Shown here piece by piece: positions 42,434 to 51,069 of a DNA stretch of 64,000 bases. The notes beneath the pieces are model-generated. The model was not told the origin of the DNA, did no database searches, and saw nothing but the letters and a program-made list of their open reading frames with translations. The stretch is from Galbibacter orientalis DSM 19592 (GTDB lineage Bacteria > Bacteroidota > Bacteroidia > Flavobacteriales > Flavobacteriaceae). Every line of letters starts with the position of its first letter. Within the stretch, counting starts at the first letter, position 1. The stretch is from positions 3,188,240 through 3,252,239 of the forward strand of contig NZ_JH651379.1 of the NCBI RefSeq assembly GCF_000260115.1, read 5' to 3'. The translations under genes and the position numbers were made by a program.

Positions 42434-44136
42434 TTGCACAAGCCATTAATTTTATAAAAACAAGATAGATTTAAGCCCTTTTAAGGGCTTTTATTTTACG
42501 ATCTAATTAAGTTGTACGTTAAAATTAGAGAACTTAAAACAGCATAAAATATGTTTTTGAAGGGCTTTTAAAAAAGAAGACGAGACTTTTAAGCTTCCCA
42601 CTCCACTTTTAGCATGTTTTTGGATGAATTTCAGATACTTTTTAAGGTTGTAGGCAATGGCAGAGAGCTGCATACACTTATTGGCTTGTTTAATGCCAAT
42701 GGTATTAACCTTTCTAAGTCCCATAAATTGGGTTAATGTTCCAAATACTGGTTCTACCGTGCTTTGCCGTTTGGCTTTCATATAACGACCCTGTGGACTG
42801 TTTACCCGAGCTATATTGCGTTCGTATTCTTTGCGGTAAGCGGTAATATTGATCCGCTTTTCATGACTCTTTCCTATACATTGCTGTTTTATCGGGCATC
42901 CCTTACAATCACTACGCTTAGTAAAGTAATTATCTTTTAGCGTTCCTTTTTCTAGTTTCTGTTTTCTAAAAGTTACTTTTTTACCTTGCGGGCATAACCA
43001 ATAGTTTCCTTTTTCATAATATATAAAACCATCAGGACCTCCCTTATAGGTACCGTGTGGAGGAATAAAGCTTTGCAAGTGTCTGTTTTCTAAAAAGGCA
43101 TAATTCTCTCCACTACTATATCCTGTATCTGCTACACAGTTTTCCCAAAGTAGTCCTGAGTTCCATAGTCGACGTTGTACCCTTTTTACAATGTCAGCTA
43201 ATTGCTGGTTGTCTTTACCATCGGCATGGTAGGCTTTTATGTCGGTTATCACATGATTGGAAGTATCGACTGTTAATTGACTTAAGTAATTCAGTTTTCT
43301 AGCCTTGCCCGGCTTTACACTAATTCGGGCATCGGGATCGGTAGGGCTGTAATGCGTTTTATTGCTGGTATATCTTGCTCCTTTATTACCTGCGCCAGGA
43401 CGCTGATCTTGTTCTCTTGCCCATTTGCTATTCCTAGTGGTAATATCCTGGAGTTCCTTTTTGCTAGCGACTATGGTTTGTTGGGCTTTCCCTGCTTTAT
43501 TCTCTTTGGACTTACGTAATGGTTTTTCTTTGTCACGCTTACTTATATGACGAACGCTTCGAAGGTGAGATTCCAACGCTGCTTCAGGCACTTTAAGTTC
43601 CAAACTATCCATCGAAGCATTTGCTTTTATTGGCGCACTATCAATAGCTTGTGTATGACCACTGACCATTCCCTTAGATACACACAGTTCAAAGACTTTA
43701 GTAAAAACTTCTTCAAAAACCTGTTCAGGAAATAACTGTCGCGTACGGCTAATGGTAGAATGCCAGGGAAGCTCATCATCGATATCATAATCCAAAAAGA
43801 ATAAAATATCCAGCCGCATACTACAATGATCCATCAGCTTGCGGTCGCTAATAATATTTTCTAAATAGCCCACCAAACAGAGTTTAAAGAAAACTACGGG
43901 ATCGATACTCTTTTGTCCACTACTGCCATAAAAATCTTTAGTAAGAGGATAAAGAAAATCTAAGGAAATAGCACTCTTTAAACGACGATAGAAATTATCT
44001 TTTGGAACACGTTCACTCAAACGAAACTCATTGAATAACTTTTCTTGATATGTTTTTTTGCCTTGCATACTTAAAGTTACGAATCCAATGAAAAATTAAT
44101 AGCAACCCTATGTCAAATTTTTGCTAACTTGTGCAA
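42434..44136 (-). mobile_element. Complete IS1182-type insertion sequence
   Basis: About 1.7 kb with inverted ends TTGCACAAG and CTTGTGCAA, encoding one transposase on the minus strand. A hairpin with an AAGCCCTTTTAAGGGCTTTTA core near 42473 lies next to the transposase stop. No clear target duplication is seen. Three other partial copies lie within 6 kb (39896, 41045, 45351). Confidence 0.88.
42503..44068 (-). CDS. IS1182-family transposase
   Basis: 521 residues. N-terminal DUF772-like region (RLSERVPKDNFYRRLKSAISLDFLY, DPVVFFKLCLVGYLENI), then the DDE core: first Asp in TQAIDSAPIKANAS, second Asp in CVADTGYSSGENY, catalytic Glu in RQSTVEPVFGTLTQFMGLRK. Between the latter two is the Cys-cluster segment CKGCPIKQQC. 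The frame is complete, so the element may be active and could also mobilise the deleted copy at 39896. Confidence 0.93.
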   Translation of the reverse strand: MQGKKTYQEKLFNEFRLSERVPKDNFYRRLKSAISLDFLYPLTKDFYGSSGQKSIDPVVFFKLCLVGYLENIISDRKLMDHCSMRLDILFFLDYDIDDELPWHSTISRTRQLFPEQVFEEVFTKVFELCVSKGMVSGHTQAIDSAPIKANASMDSLELKVPEAALESHLRSVRHISKRDKEKPLRKSKENKAGKAQQTIVASKKELQDITTRNSKWAREQDQRPGAGNKGARYTSNKTHYSPTDPDARISVKPGKARKLNYLSQLTVDTSNHVITDIKAYHADGKDNQQLADIVKRVQRRLWNSGLLWENCVADTGYSSGENYAFLENRHLQSFIPPHGTYKGGPDGFIYYEKGNYWLCPQGKKVTFRKQKLEKGTLKDNYFTKRSDCKGCPIKQQCIGKSHEKRINITAYRKEYERNIARVNSPQGRYMKAKRQSTVEPVFGTLTQFMGLRKVNTIGIKQANKCMQLSAIAYNLKKYLKFIQKHAKSGVGSLKVSSSFLKALQKHILCCFKFSNFNVQLN

Positions 44137-44139
44137 CAG

Positions 44140-44268
44140 GCACAATGGCTATAAGTAATTGCTTCTACTCGCCTACTTCTGAAAATCCTCACGGATTTTC
44201 AGTTTGGTATATACTTGTTAAATTGATAACTTAACCAACGCAACTACTCATAGCCGAGACCGTTGTGC
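44140..44268 (+). repeat. Palindromic cassette-end-like (attC-like) element
   Basis: Outer arms: GCACAATGGCTATAAGTAATT at 44140 and the stretch 44240-44268 ending CCGTTGTGC. They pair at 20 of 23 positions, with a six-base bulge (CCGAGA side) on one strand. Inside is a perfect 10-base stem, CTGAAAATCC/GGATTTTCAG with loop TCAC (44179-44202). This architecture, a long imperfect palindrome with extrahelical bases and GTTGTGC/GCACAA ends, resembles integron attC sites but does not satisfy the strict core-site consensus. It precedes the DUF1648 gene by 38 bases. Confidence 0.6.
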
Positions 44269-44306
44269 GTCATGCAAACCGGACGATAACCAGACCAATC
44301 TGAAAA

Positions 44307-44807
44307 ATGAACGGAAGACCAAAAATTAAAATAGAACTAACCAAAGCCGATAAAATTTTGGAAATTATCGGATTAATTTTACTTGTCGCTTTTTGGTGTA
44401 TGACAATTATAAACTACACCAAATTACCTGAAATTATTCCAACACACTATAATGGAATGGGAGAAGCCGATGGATATGGTGGAAAAGGTAACATTCTGAT
44501 TTTACCTGTAATCGCAACTATTCTGTTCATCGGACTAACAAAACTCAACAAGTTTCCACACATTTTTAATTACCCGACTAAAATCACTCAAGAAAACGCA
44601 CTCGAACAATATACGAATGCAACAAGAATGATGCGGATTTTAAAATTGATCATAGTCGTGATATTCGGATTAATTGCATTTCAAACAATTCGATTTGCTA
44701 ATGAACAAACTACTGGATTGGGGAAATGGTTTTTACCAATGTCAATGGGACTGATTTTCATACCGCTGATTTACTTTATTGCAAAATCATTTAAAACAAA
44801 GAAATAA
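44307..44807 (+). CDS. DUF1648 domain membrane protein
   Basis: 166 residues with four hydrophobic helices (about 18-36, 62-80, 107-125, 140-158). The DUF1648 signature LPEIIPTHYNGMGEADGYGGK follows the first helix, as in SdpI-type immunity proteins and related membrane proteins. Function unknown; some relatives protect against secreted toxins. It is flanked on both sides by cassette-end-like sequences, fitting mobile cargo. Confidence 0.78.
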   Translation: MNGRPKIKIELTKADKILEIIGLILLVAFWCMTIINYTKLPEIIPTHYNGMGEADGYGGKGNILILPVIATILFIGLTKLNKFPHIFNYPTKITQENALEQYTNATRMMRILKLIIVVIFGLIAFQTIRFANEQTTGLGKWFLPMSMGLIFIPLIYFIAKSFKTKK

Positions 44808-44823
44808 CAAATGAGTGAAAAAG

Positions 44824-44862
44824 CACTGGCTACAGAACCAGTAACCGTTGCCCACAATGTAA
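44824..44862 (+). repeat. Cassette-end-like sequence after the DUF1648 gene
   Basis: ACTGG-n7-CCAGT hairpin followed by AACCGTTGCCCACAATG. It shares AACCGTTG with the other gene ends of the island (42427, 45343). It starts 17 bases after the stop codon. Confidence 0.4.
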
Positions 44863-44904
44863 ACCATTCATTCACGGAAAATGCGATAAAACGAAAAAAG
44901 AAAA

Positions 44905-45366
44905 TTGTTTCCTCTGAATATAAAATATAAACGAATACTAAATTCAAAATCTGATAGTAGACAAATCTTTGACAAAATTGAAAAAGAGTTGATTCGATTG
45001 AAAATTGACAAAATCCATCGTTCTGATTTGAAAATTGAATTTGAAAATTCCTTTTTTAACGGACAAGGAAGATGGCATTTAATGGCTCCTGTAGATAAAG
45101 GATATTTAAAGTTAGATAGTAATCTGAAAAAAATTGAATACTCTTTTTCTGTAGTCAGAACGTTTTATATTACTTCTGTAATGGCTTTGTTTTTCGGATT
45201 AATATCTCAGAGTTATTGGATTGGAATAATTTTCTTTTCCTGGCTCTTTGGAATGAATTGGGTAATAACGCTAATAAGACAAAATCGATTTGCGAATAAA
45301 TTAAAAAGAATGCTTGATAAAAAAAACACTACACACAACACCAGTAACCGTTGCACAAGCCATTAA
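44905..45366 (+). CDS. Hypothetical membrane protein in the mobile island
   Basis: 153 residues, probable TTG start (a stop codon lies 8 codons upstream in frame). A polar domain (RILNSKSDSRQIFDKIEKEL ... GQGRWHLMAPVDKGYLKLD) is followed by two hydrophobic helices at about 87-103 and 106-126. No family is recognised. The frame runs into the cassette-end-like sequence, whose bases encode the last residues (HNTSNRCTSH), and stops inside the IS fragment, so the natural C-terminus may have been slightly different. Confidence 0.55.
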   Translation: MFPLNIKYKRILNSKSDSRQIFDKIEKELIRLKIDKIHRSDLKIEFENSFFNGQGRWHLMAPVDKGYLKLDSNLKKIEYSFSVVRTFYITSVMALFFGLISQSYWIGIIFFSWLFGMNWVITLIRQNRFANKLKRMLDKKNTTHNTSNRCTSH

Positions 45367-45834
45367 TTTTATAAAAAAAAAGATAGTTTTAAGCCCTTTT
45401 ATTTTACGATCTAATTAAGTTTTACGTTAAAATTAGGGAGCTTAAAACAGCATAGAATATGTTTTTTAAGGTCTTTTAAAAAAGAAGATGAGACTTTTAA
45501 GCTTCCCATTCCACTTTTAGCATGTTTTTGGATGAACTTTAAATACTTTTTAAGGTTGTAGGCAATGGCAGAGAGTTGCATACATTTATTGGCTTGTTTA
45601 ATGCCAATGGTATTAACCTTTCTAAGTCCCATAAATTGGGTTAATGTTCCAAATACTGGTTCTAGTACTTTGCTGTTTGCCTTTCATATAACGACCTTGT
45701 GGACTGTTTACCCGAGCTATATTGCGTTCATATTCTTTGCGGTAAGCGGTAATATTGATCCGCTTTTCATGACTCTTACCAATACATTACTGTTTTATCG
45801 GGCATCCCTTGCAATCACTACGCTTAGTAAAGTA
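45351..45834 (-). mobile_element. IS1182-type fragment, left end and transposase 3' part
   Basis: It begins with TTGCACAAG and follows the full element to a point corresponding to the Cys-cluster region of the transposase (AGTAAAGTA), where homology stops. The transposase frame is broken (the frame 45411-45632 keeps only its C-terminus). It again lies directly after AGTAACCG. Confidence 0.85.
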
Positions 45835-46197
45835 CACGACTCCCAACTCCCGCCTTCTTCAATCTTTAAATGTGGAATTGTGTAATAAGTAAAACCTTCG
45901 ACTTCCGACTCCTTCAATCTTTAAATCATGCTTTAAAATAAGGAAATAAAAATCCGGTTCTGTGTTAATCCGAAAATATAGCCTCTTTTTACTACATCAT
46001 CATTTTACCACATAAAACCATTCTTATACAACAAATATTTATTTTTAAGTATAATAAATAGTAAGTTTATCCCGCTGTTAAGATGTTAATTATATAGTAA
46101 TATTGTTTGGTGAATTATTATTATATATCATTATTAAAAGCCTAAATATAATGTTTAGGCTTTTTTATAGTTTATAGGAAAAAAAATCAATAAAAAG
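45835..46197 (+). other. Kinase upstream region: relic of the repeated unit with terminator
   Basis: The 363 bases hold no ORF of note. First come two imperfect copies of CTTC(T)TCAATCTTTAAAT (about 45855-45925). Then TTTACTACAT (45988-45997) and TTTACCACAT (46004-46013) resemble the boxes after the response regulator. From about 46024 (TATACAACAAATATTT ... AGTAAGTTTATCCCGCTGTTA) the sequence aligns loosely with the repeated units at 39 and 41 kb. A hairpin AAAAGCCTAAA/TTTAGGCTTTT (46136-46164) with a T-run stands 33 bases before the kinase start. Confidence 0.5.
46136..46164 (+). terminator. Terminator immediately upstream of the kinase gene
   Basis: An 11-base stem (46136-46146 with 46154-46164), then six T. 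It closes whatever is transcribed from 45.9-46.1 kb, or attenuates reading into the kinase gene. Confidence 0.8.
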
Positions 46198-48156
46198 TTG
46201 GGGCTTAAATTTAAAAATAGCGTTTTTTCACTTCTATTGCTACTGCTTTTGTCGGGATTCTTTTCTTTTGGGCAAAACAATAGCACGTCTCAAGAGGACC
46301 CTCTAAACAATTTCATCAAAATAAATTCTGTCCAAGAACGCTTTGATTATTTTTTTAAAGAAACGGATCATTATAGAGAAAGTTCTGCTTATAAGTGGAT
46401 AGATTCTGTAAATGAGGCTATTGATGTAGCAGAAAAAAATAGCGATTCTACCGCAGTTTTTAAGTATAAAACAATGCTGATGAAATTGTATTACGATATT
46501 GGTAATTACGACAGAAGTGCGTTGATAGGAGAATTGTTATATACCGAAGAAAAAAAGCTTGATAAACACATAAAAGTAGAAATCCTAAAAACTCTCGATG
46601 TAGTTTATAGAGAGCTTCAAATTTATGATAAACAACTAGAAACTAGACGAGCCTTAAAAGGTTTAGGGGAGAATATTGTATTGTATGATGTTTATGCAGA
46701 ATTAGGTTTATACAGGCAGGCTATGATGGAATATATTATAGCAAATCAAAGTAAGCTTGAAAGTTCTGGCAACAAATTATATGAGGCAGAATATTACAAT
46801 GTTTTAGGGTCTTATTTGTTAAAAGATGGATCTATTTATACCGCATATAAAAACATCCAAACCGCTAGAGATCGGATTAATAAATTCTTAATTGTTAATA
46901 GAAATTTATCTGTAAAAGAATTTAATGAAGCTATTTATTTAAAAGGAAAAATAGACAGTAATTTAGGGAAATGTAAAATGTTTCAGAATAAATTTGAAGA
47001 AGCTATTCCGTATTTGGAAGCTGGAATTTCTTCAAGTAAAATTCATGATAAAGGAAAGTACTCCAAAACAATTGTAAATTTATGGGAAGCCTTAGCGGAG
47101 TGTTATTTAGAAATAGGTAATTTAGAAATTGCTCATAAGTATCTGGATAGCATCGTTTTAGATCAGAAAATAGTAAAATCTAATATTGTAAACTACAATA
47201 GATTACGTGCTAATTTTTATTTAAAAGATAGCAACCCAGACTCTGCTTCTTTATTTTTTAAAGAGTATGTTAAACTAAAAGATTCTCTGGATTATAGCAG
47301 TAGAAAAAAGCAACTTTTGAGTTTGTTAGTTCAGTTTGATTTGAATAACCAAAAGGAAACTATAGAGAAGCAACGTCTTAATTTAGAAAAAAATAAAACT
47401 GAAATTTTAGAAAGGGAGAAAACAATTTATTTAAGTGTGTCTGCACTTATATTATGTTTTATATCTGTATTAGGACTTATAATAGCGTACGCTAGAAGTA
47501 TTAAAAATAAGCGACTCATAGAGAATCAAAAGAAAATTATAGAAAACTCTTTAATAGAAAAGGATTCCCTGCTTAAAGAAATTCATCATCGTGTTAAAAA
47601 CAACCTTCAAGTGGTTTCTAGTTTGTTGAGTATTCAAACCAAAAACACTAAAAGTAAAGCCGCTATAAATGCCTTGGAAGAAGGTAAGAGTCGCGTAAAA
47701 GCAATGGCTCTTATTCATCAGAAATTATATCAAAACGAGGATCTTTCGGTTATTAAAATGCAAGAGTATATAGAATCTCTTGCTGCCAGTATACAATCGG
47801 TTTACAAAAAGAATGGTTATAAAATTAATCTTCATATCAATGCGGTACAAACCGAATTGGATGTGGATAGAGCAATTCCTATTGGGTTGATTTTAAATGA
47901 ATTAATATCGAATTCTTTTAAATACGCTTTTCAAAATGATAAAAATGGAAATATTTATATCAATCTTTTAAAAGAGAACTCTCAAATTCATTTTGAATAT
48001 AAAGATGATGGAATGGGACTTCCAGAAAATTTTGATGTAAAAGCGTCTGGTTCAATGGGGATGAACCTTATAAGTAGATTAACCAATCAACTTCGTTCTT
48101 CTTTAAATATAGATACCGAAGGTGTAGGTGTTCGTTTTTGGTTTAATTTCAATTAA
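46198..48156 (+). CDS. Sensor histidine kinase with TPR-like periplasmic domain (HisKA_2 type)
   Basis: 652 residues. Signal peptide (FSLLLLLLLSGFFSFGQ), then about 350 residues of TPR-like helices (for example FQNKFEEAIPYLEAGI, YLEIGNLEIAHKYLDSIV), a coiled coil, a membrane helix at about 413-435, and a cytoplasmic kinase: phospho-acceptor His near 463 in LLKEIHHRVKNNLQVVSSLLSIQ (HisKA_2), N-box NELISNSFKYAF, G1 KDDGMGLPENF and GSMGMNLI. The probable start is TTG at 46198. It is the likely partner of the LytTR regulator at 38001, from which the island separates it. Confidence 0.88.
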   Translation: MGLKFKNSVFSLLLLLLLSGFFSFGQNNSTSQEDPLNNFIKINSVQERFDYFFKETDHYRESSAYKWIDSVNEAIDVAEKNSDSTAVFKYKTMLMKLYYDIGNYDRSALIGELLYTEEKKLDKHIKVEILKTLDVVYRELQIYDKQLETRRALKGLGENIVLYDVYAELGLYRQAMMEYIIANQSKLESSGNKLYEAEYYNVLGSYLLKDGSIYTAYKNIQTARDRINKFLIVNRNLSVKEFNEAIYLKGKIDSNLGKCKMFQNKFEEAIPYLEAGISSSKIHDKGKYSKTIVNLWEALAECYLEIGNLEIAHKYLDSIVLDQKIVKSNIVNYNRLRANFYLKDSNPDSASLFFKEYVKLKDSLDYSSRKKQLLSLLVQFDLNNQKETIEKQRLNLEKNKTEILEREKTIYLSVSALILCFISVLGLIIAYARSIKNKRLIENQKKIIENSLIEKDSLLKEIHHRVKNNLQVVSSLLSIQTKNTKSKAAINALEEGKSRVKAMALIHQKLYQNEDLSVIKMQEYIESLAASIQSVYKKNGYKINLHINAVQTELDVDRAIPIGLILNELISNSFKYAFQNDKNGNIYINLLKENSQIHFEYKDDGMGLPENFDVKASGSMGMNLISRLTNQLRSSLNIDTEGVGVRFWFNFN

Positions 48157-48233
48157 TTTTCTTTAATTTTAGAAGCTGAAAAAGAGTTATAATTTCTTAA
48201 TTACTTTTTTGAGAACTTTTAAAATTTAGAATT

Positions 48234-48911
48234 ATGAAAATTACATTTTACGGGCATGCCGCTTTGGGGATTCAAGTAGAAGATGTACATGTATTAGTAG
48301 ACCCATTCATTTCTGGAAACGAAAAAGCTTCGCATATTGATATAGAAGCCATAAAAGCCGATTATATTTTAGTAACTCATGCGCATCAAGACCATACATT
48401 AGATGTGGAAAGAATAGCTAAACGTACAGGTGCAATTGTAATTTCAAATGCAGAAATAGCTGGACATTTTGCTAAAATGGATATAGAAACACATCCTATG
48501 AACCACGGCGGAAGCTGGGATTTTGAGTTTGGTTTAGTAAAGTATGTAAATGCAACACACTCTTCTTCGTTTGCAGATGGTTCTTATGGTGGGCAGCCAG
48601 GTGGGTTTGTTATTGAAGGAGAACATAAAAATATCTATATAGCTGGAGATACTGGACTTACTATGGATATGAAACTTATTCCGCTTTTTACAAAATTAGA
48701 TTTAGCAATTTTACCAATTGGAGATAACTTTACAATGGGAATAGAAGAGGCTATCTATGTATCAAACTTTGTAGAATGTGATAAGGTTTTAGGCTACCAT
48801 TTTGATACTTTTGGTTATATTGAAATAGACCATGAGAATGCAAAAAAGCAATTTTATAATGCAGGAAAAGACTTGATGCTTCTTGAAATAGGTGAAAGTA
48901 TAGAGTTATAA
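48234..48911 (+). CDS. Metallo-beta-lactamase fold hydrolase (UPF0173)
   Basis: 225 residues. MKITFYGHAALGIQV, then the metal-binding THAHQDHTLD (HxHxDH), PMNHGGSWDF, NATHSSSF, IAGDTGLTMDMKLI and YHFDTFGY; all metal ligands of the fold are present. The family is close to UlaG-type lactonases, but members of UPF0173 have no fixed substrate. Its stop codon abuts the menC start, so it belongs to the menaquinone transcription unit here. Confidence 0.85.
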   Translation: MKITFYGHAALGIQVEDVHVLVDPFISGNEKASHIDIEAIKADYILVTHAHQDHTLDVERIAKRTGAIVISNAEIAGHFAKMDIETHPMNHGGSWDFEFGLVKYVNATHSSSFADGSYGGQPGGFVIEGEHKNIYIAGDTGLTMDMKLIPLFTKLDLAILPIGDNFTMGIEEAIYVSNFVECDKVLGYHFDTFGYIEIDHENAKKQFYNAGKDLMLLEIGESIEL

Positions 48912-49958
48912 ATGAAAGTATCTTACAAAAAGTATATTTTAGAATTTAAACGTCCTAGTGGAACGTCAAGAGGCGTGCTTATAACCAAAGAAACTTGGTT
49001 TATAATTATAGAAGATGGTACTAAGTTTGGTATTGGAGAATGTGGAATTCTTCGCTCATTAAGTATTGATGATCGATCAGATTATGAAGAGAAGCTGAAA
49101 TGGGTTTGCGAGCATATCCATTTAGGAAAAGACAAGCTCTGGGAGTTGCTTATAGAGTTTCCTTCAATTCAATTTGGAGTGGAACAAGCATTTTTATCTT
49201 TTGAAAGTAAAAATTCTTTTGAATTATTTCCTTCGGATTTTTCTAAAGGAAAAGCTTCAATCCCTATAAATGGATTAATTTGGATGGGAGAAGAGGCCTT
49301 CATGAAAGAGCAGATTAAAGATAAAATAGAAGCAGGCTTTGATTGCATTAAAATGAAAATTGGAGCCATAGATTTTGATGCAGAATTTGAGCTTTTAAAA
49401 GCTATCCGAAGAAACTTTTCAGCAAAAGAAATAGAATTACGAGTAGATGCCAATGGTGCGTTTTCTACTCATGAAGCTAAAAATAAACTAGAAAGATTAG
49501 CATCTTTAGACTTGCATTCCATAGAACAGCCTATAAAACAAGGGAATTGGCATGAAATGGCTAAGCTTTGTAAGCATACAGAATTGCCAATTGCTTTGGA
49601 TGAAGAATTAATAGGGGTATTTTCTGTAACAAAAAAGAGAGAATTACTACAAACAGTACAGCCACAATACATTATTTTAAAGCCAAGTTTGGTTGGAGGG
49701 TTTAAAGGTTCTCAAGAATGGATTTCGCTATGCCAGGAGTTAAATATTGGTTGGTGGGTTACAAGCGCTTTAGAGAGTAATATCGGTTTAAATGCCATAG
49801 CACAATGGACAGCAACATTACAAAATAAAATGCCTCAAGGTTTGGGTACTGGAAGTTTATATACCAATAATATTGAGAGTGCCTTGGAAGTAAAGAATGG
49901 GGCTTTACATTATAACATAAATAAGAACTGGGATATGAGTCTTTTAAAATCTATTTGA
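48912..49958 (+). CDS. menC: o-Succinylbenzoate synthase MenC
   Basis: 348-residue enolase-superfamily enzyme. FDCIKMKIGAIDFD contains the catalytic KxK, ELRVDANGAFS the first metal Asp, HSIEQPIKQGNW the Glu, PIALDEELIG the Asp/Glu, and YIILKPSLVGGF the second Lys. It dehydrates SHCHC to o-succinylbenzoate. The capping domain at the N-terminus is complete. The ATG directly follows the stop of the hydrolase gene. Confidence 0.9.
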   Translation: MKVSYKKYILEFKRPSGTSRGVLITKETWFIIIEDGTKFGIGECGILRSLSIDDRSDYEEKLKWVCEHIHLGKDKLWELLIEFPSIQFGVEQAFLSFESKNSFELFPSDFSKGKASIPINGLIWMGEEAFMKEQIKDKIEAGFDCIKMKIGAIDFDAEFELLKAIRRNFSAKEIELRVDANGAFSTHEAKNKLERLASLDLHSIEQPIKQGNWHEMAKLCKHTELPIALDEELIGVFSVTKKRELLQTVQPQYIILKPSLVGGFKGSQEWISLCQELNIGWWVTSALESNIGLNAIAQWTATLQNKMPQGLGTGSLYTNNIESALEVKNGALHYNINKNWDMSLLKSI

Positions 49959-50050
49959 TTTTTAAATGCTCATTAATAAATTTAGAAACCAACCGATATA
50001 ATAGTTAAGGGCATTACAGTTGTCCATTGAAAAATAATAAATAGTAACGG

Positions 50051-51007
50051 ATGAAGTATATAGAACAAGTATTTAAATATAAACACGAATTTTGGAGGTA
50101 TTTATTAGGCTCTATAGTTATAATTTTTGTTAGTCAGATTATGCAAATTCCATTTGTATTAGCGGTACTTTACAAAGAAGGGGTTAGCGTATTAGAATCT
50201 GGAGACGGTTATAAGTTATTAAGTGTTTTAGAACCCAATTTAAATTTGTTTTTATTAATGCTCCCATTTGCTGTTTGTCTTCCCTTGTTATTTTTATGGG
50301 TTAAAAAGTTTCATGAGCAGTCAATCATATCTTTAACTACAGCAAGAAAAAAGATAGATTGGAAGCGTGTAAAATTTTCTTTTTTATTATGGGCAGGAAT
50401 TACAGCTGTTTTGGTAATAATAGACATTCAATTAGCTCCAGAAAATTATGAGTACAATTTTAAACTAGTTCCATTTGTAATTTTATTTTTGATAGGAGTT
50501 ATTATGATTCCGATTCAAACCAGTTTGGAGGAGTATATTTTTAGAGGGTATTTAATGCAAGGTTTTGGAGCTTTGTTTTTAAATAAATGGGCACCACTTT
50601 TATTAACTTCTTTTATTTTTGGTGGTTTGCATGCCTTTAATCCTGAAGTAGCTAAATTAGGATATGAGATTATGGTATATTATATTGGAACAGGATTGTT
50701 TTTAGGAATTTTAACTTTAATGGACGATGGAATGGAGCTAAGTCTCGGATTTCATGCAGCAAATAATCTAATTACTGCTTTGTTGGTTACTGCAGATTGG
50801 ACAGCGTTTAGAACACATTCTATATACAAGGATGTTTCTAATCCAGAATTAGGATGGGATATTTATATACCTGTTTTAGTGGTGTTCCCAACTTTACTTT
50901 TTATATTTTCTAAAGTTTATAAATGGTCAGATTGGAAAGAAAAATTAACAGGAAAAATTACAGCACCTATGGTTGTTGAAAAAATATCCGAAACAAATCC
51001 GCTATAA
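50051..51007 (+). CDS. CPBP-family intramembrane metalloprotease
   Basis: 318 residues with about eight hydrophobic helices. The Abi/CPBP motifs are all visible: SLEEYIFRGYLMQ (EExxxR), FIFGGLHAFNP (FxxxH) and FHAANNLI (HxxxN). Relatives are CAAX-prenyl-type proteases, bacteriocin self-immunity proteins and others; the substrate here is unknown. It lies 92 bases after menC and 62 before menE, so it is part of the locus in position only. Confidence 0.85.
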   Translation: MKYIEQVFKYKHEFWRYLLGSIVIIFVSQIMQIPFVLAVLYKEGVSVLESGDGYKLLSVLEPNLNLFLLMLPFAVCLPLLFLWVKKFHEQSIISLTTARKKIDWKRVKFSFLLWAGITAVLVIIDIQLAPENYEYNFKLVPFVILFLIGVIMIPIQTSLEEYIFRGYLMQGFGALFLNKWAPLLLTSFIFGGLHAFNPEVAKLGYEIMVYYIGTGLFLGILTLMDDGMELSLGFHAANNLITALLVTADWTAFRTHSIYKDVSNPELGWDIYIPVLVVFPTLLFIFSKVYKWSDWKEKLTGKITAPMVVEKISETNPL

Positions 51008-51069
51008 ACTTTTTTATCAACTAAAACCGCTTTAATTTTATTGCTGAATAATGATTAATAACATCAGCA

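Noticed and set aside
44140-44268. Calling this a true integron attC site
   Set aside because: The core sequences differ from RYYYAAC/GTTRRRY and no IntI gene is in the window; only the architecture is similar.
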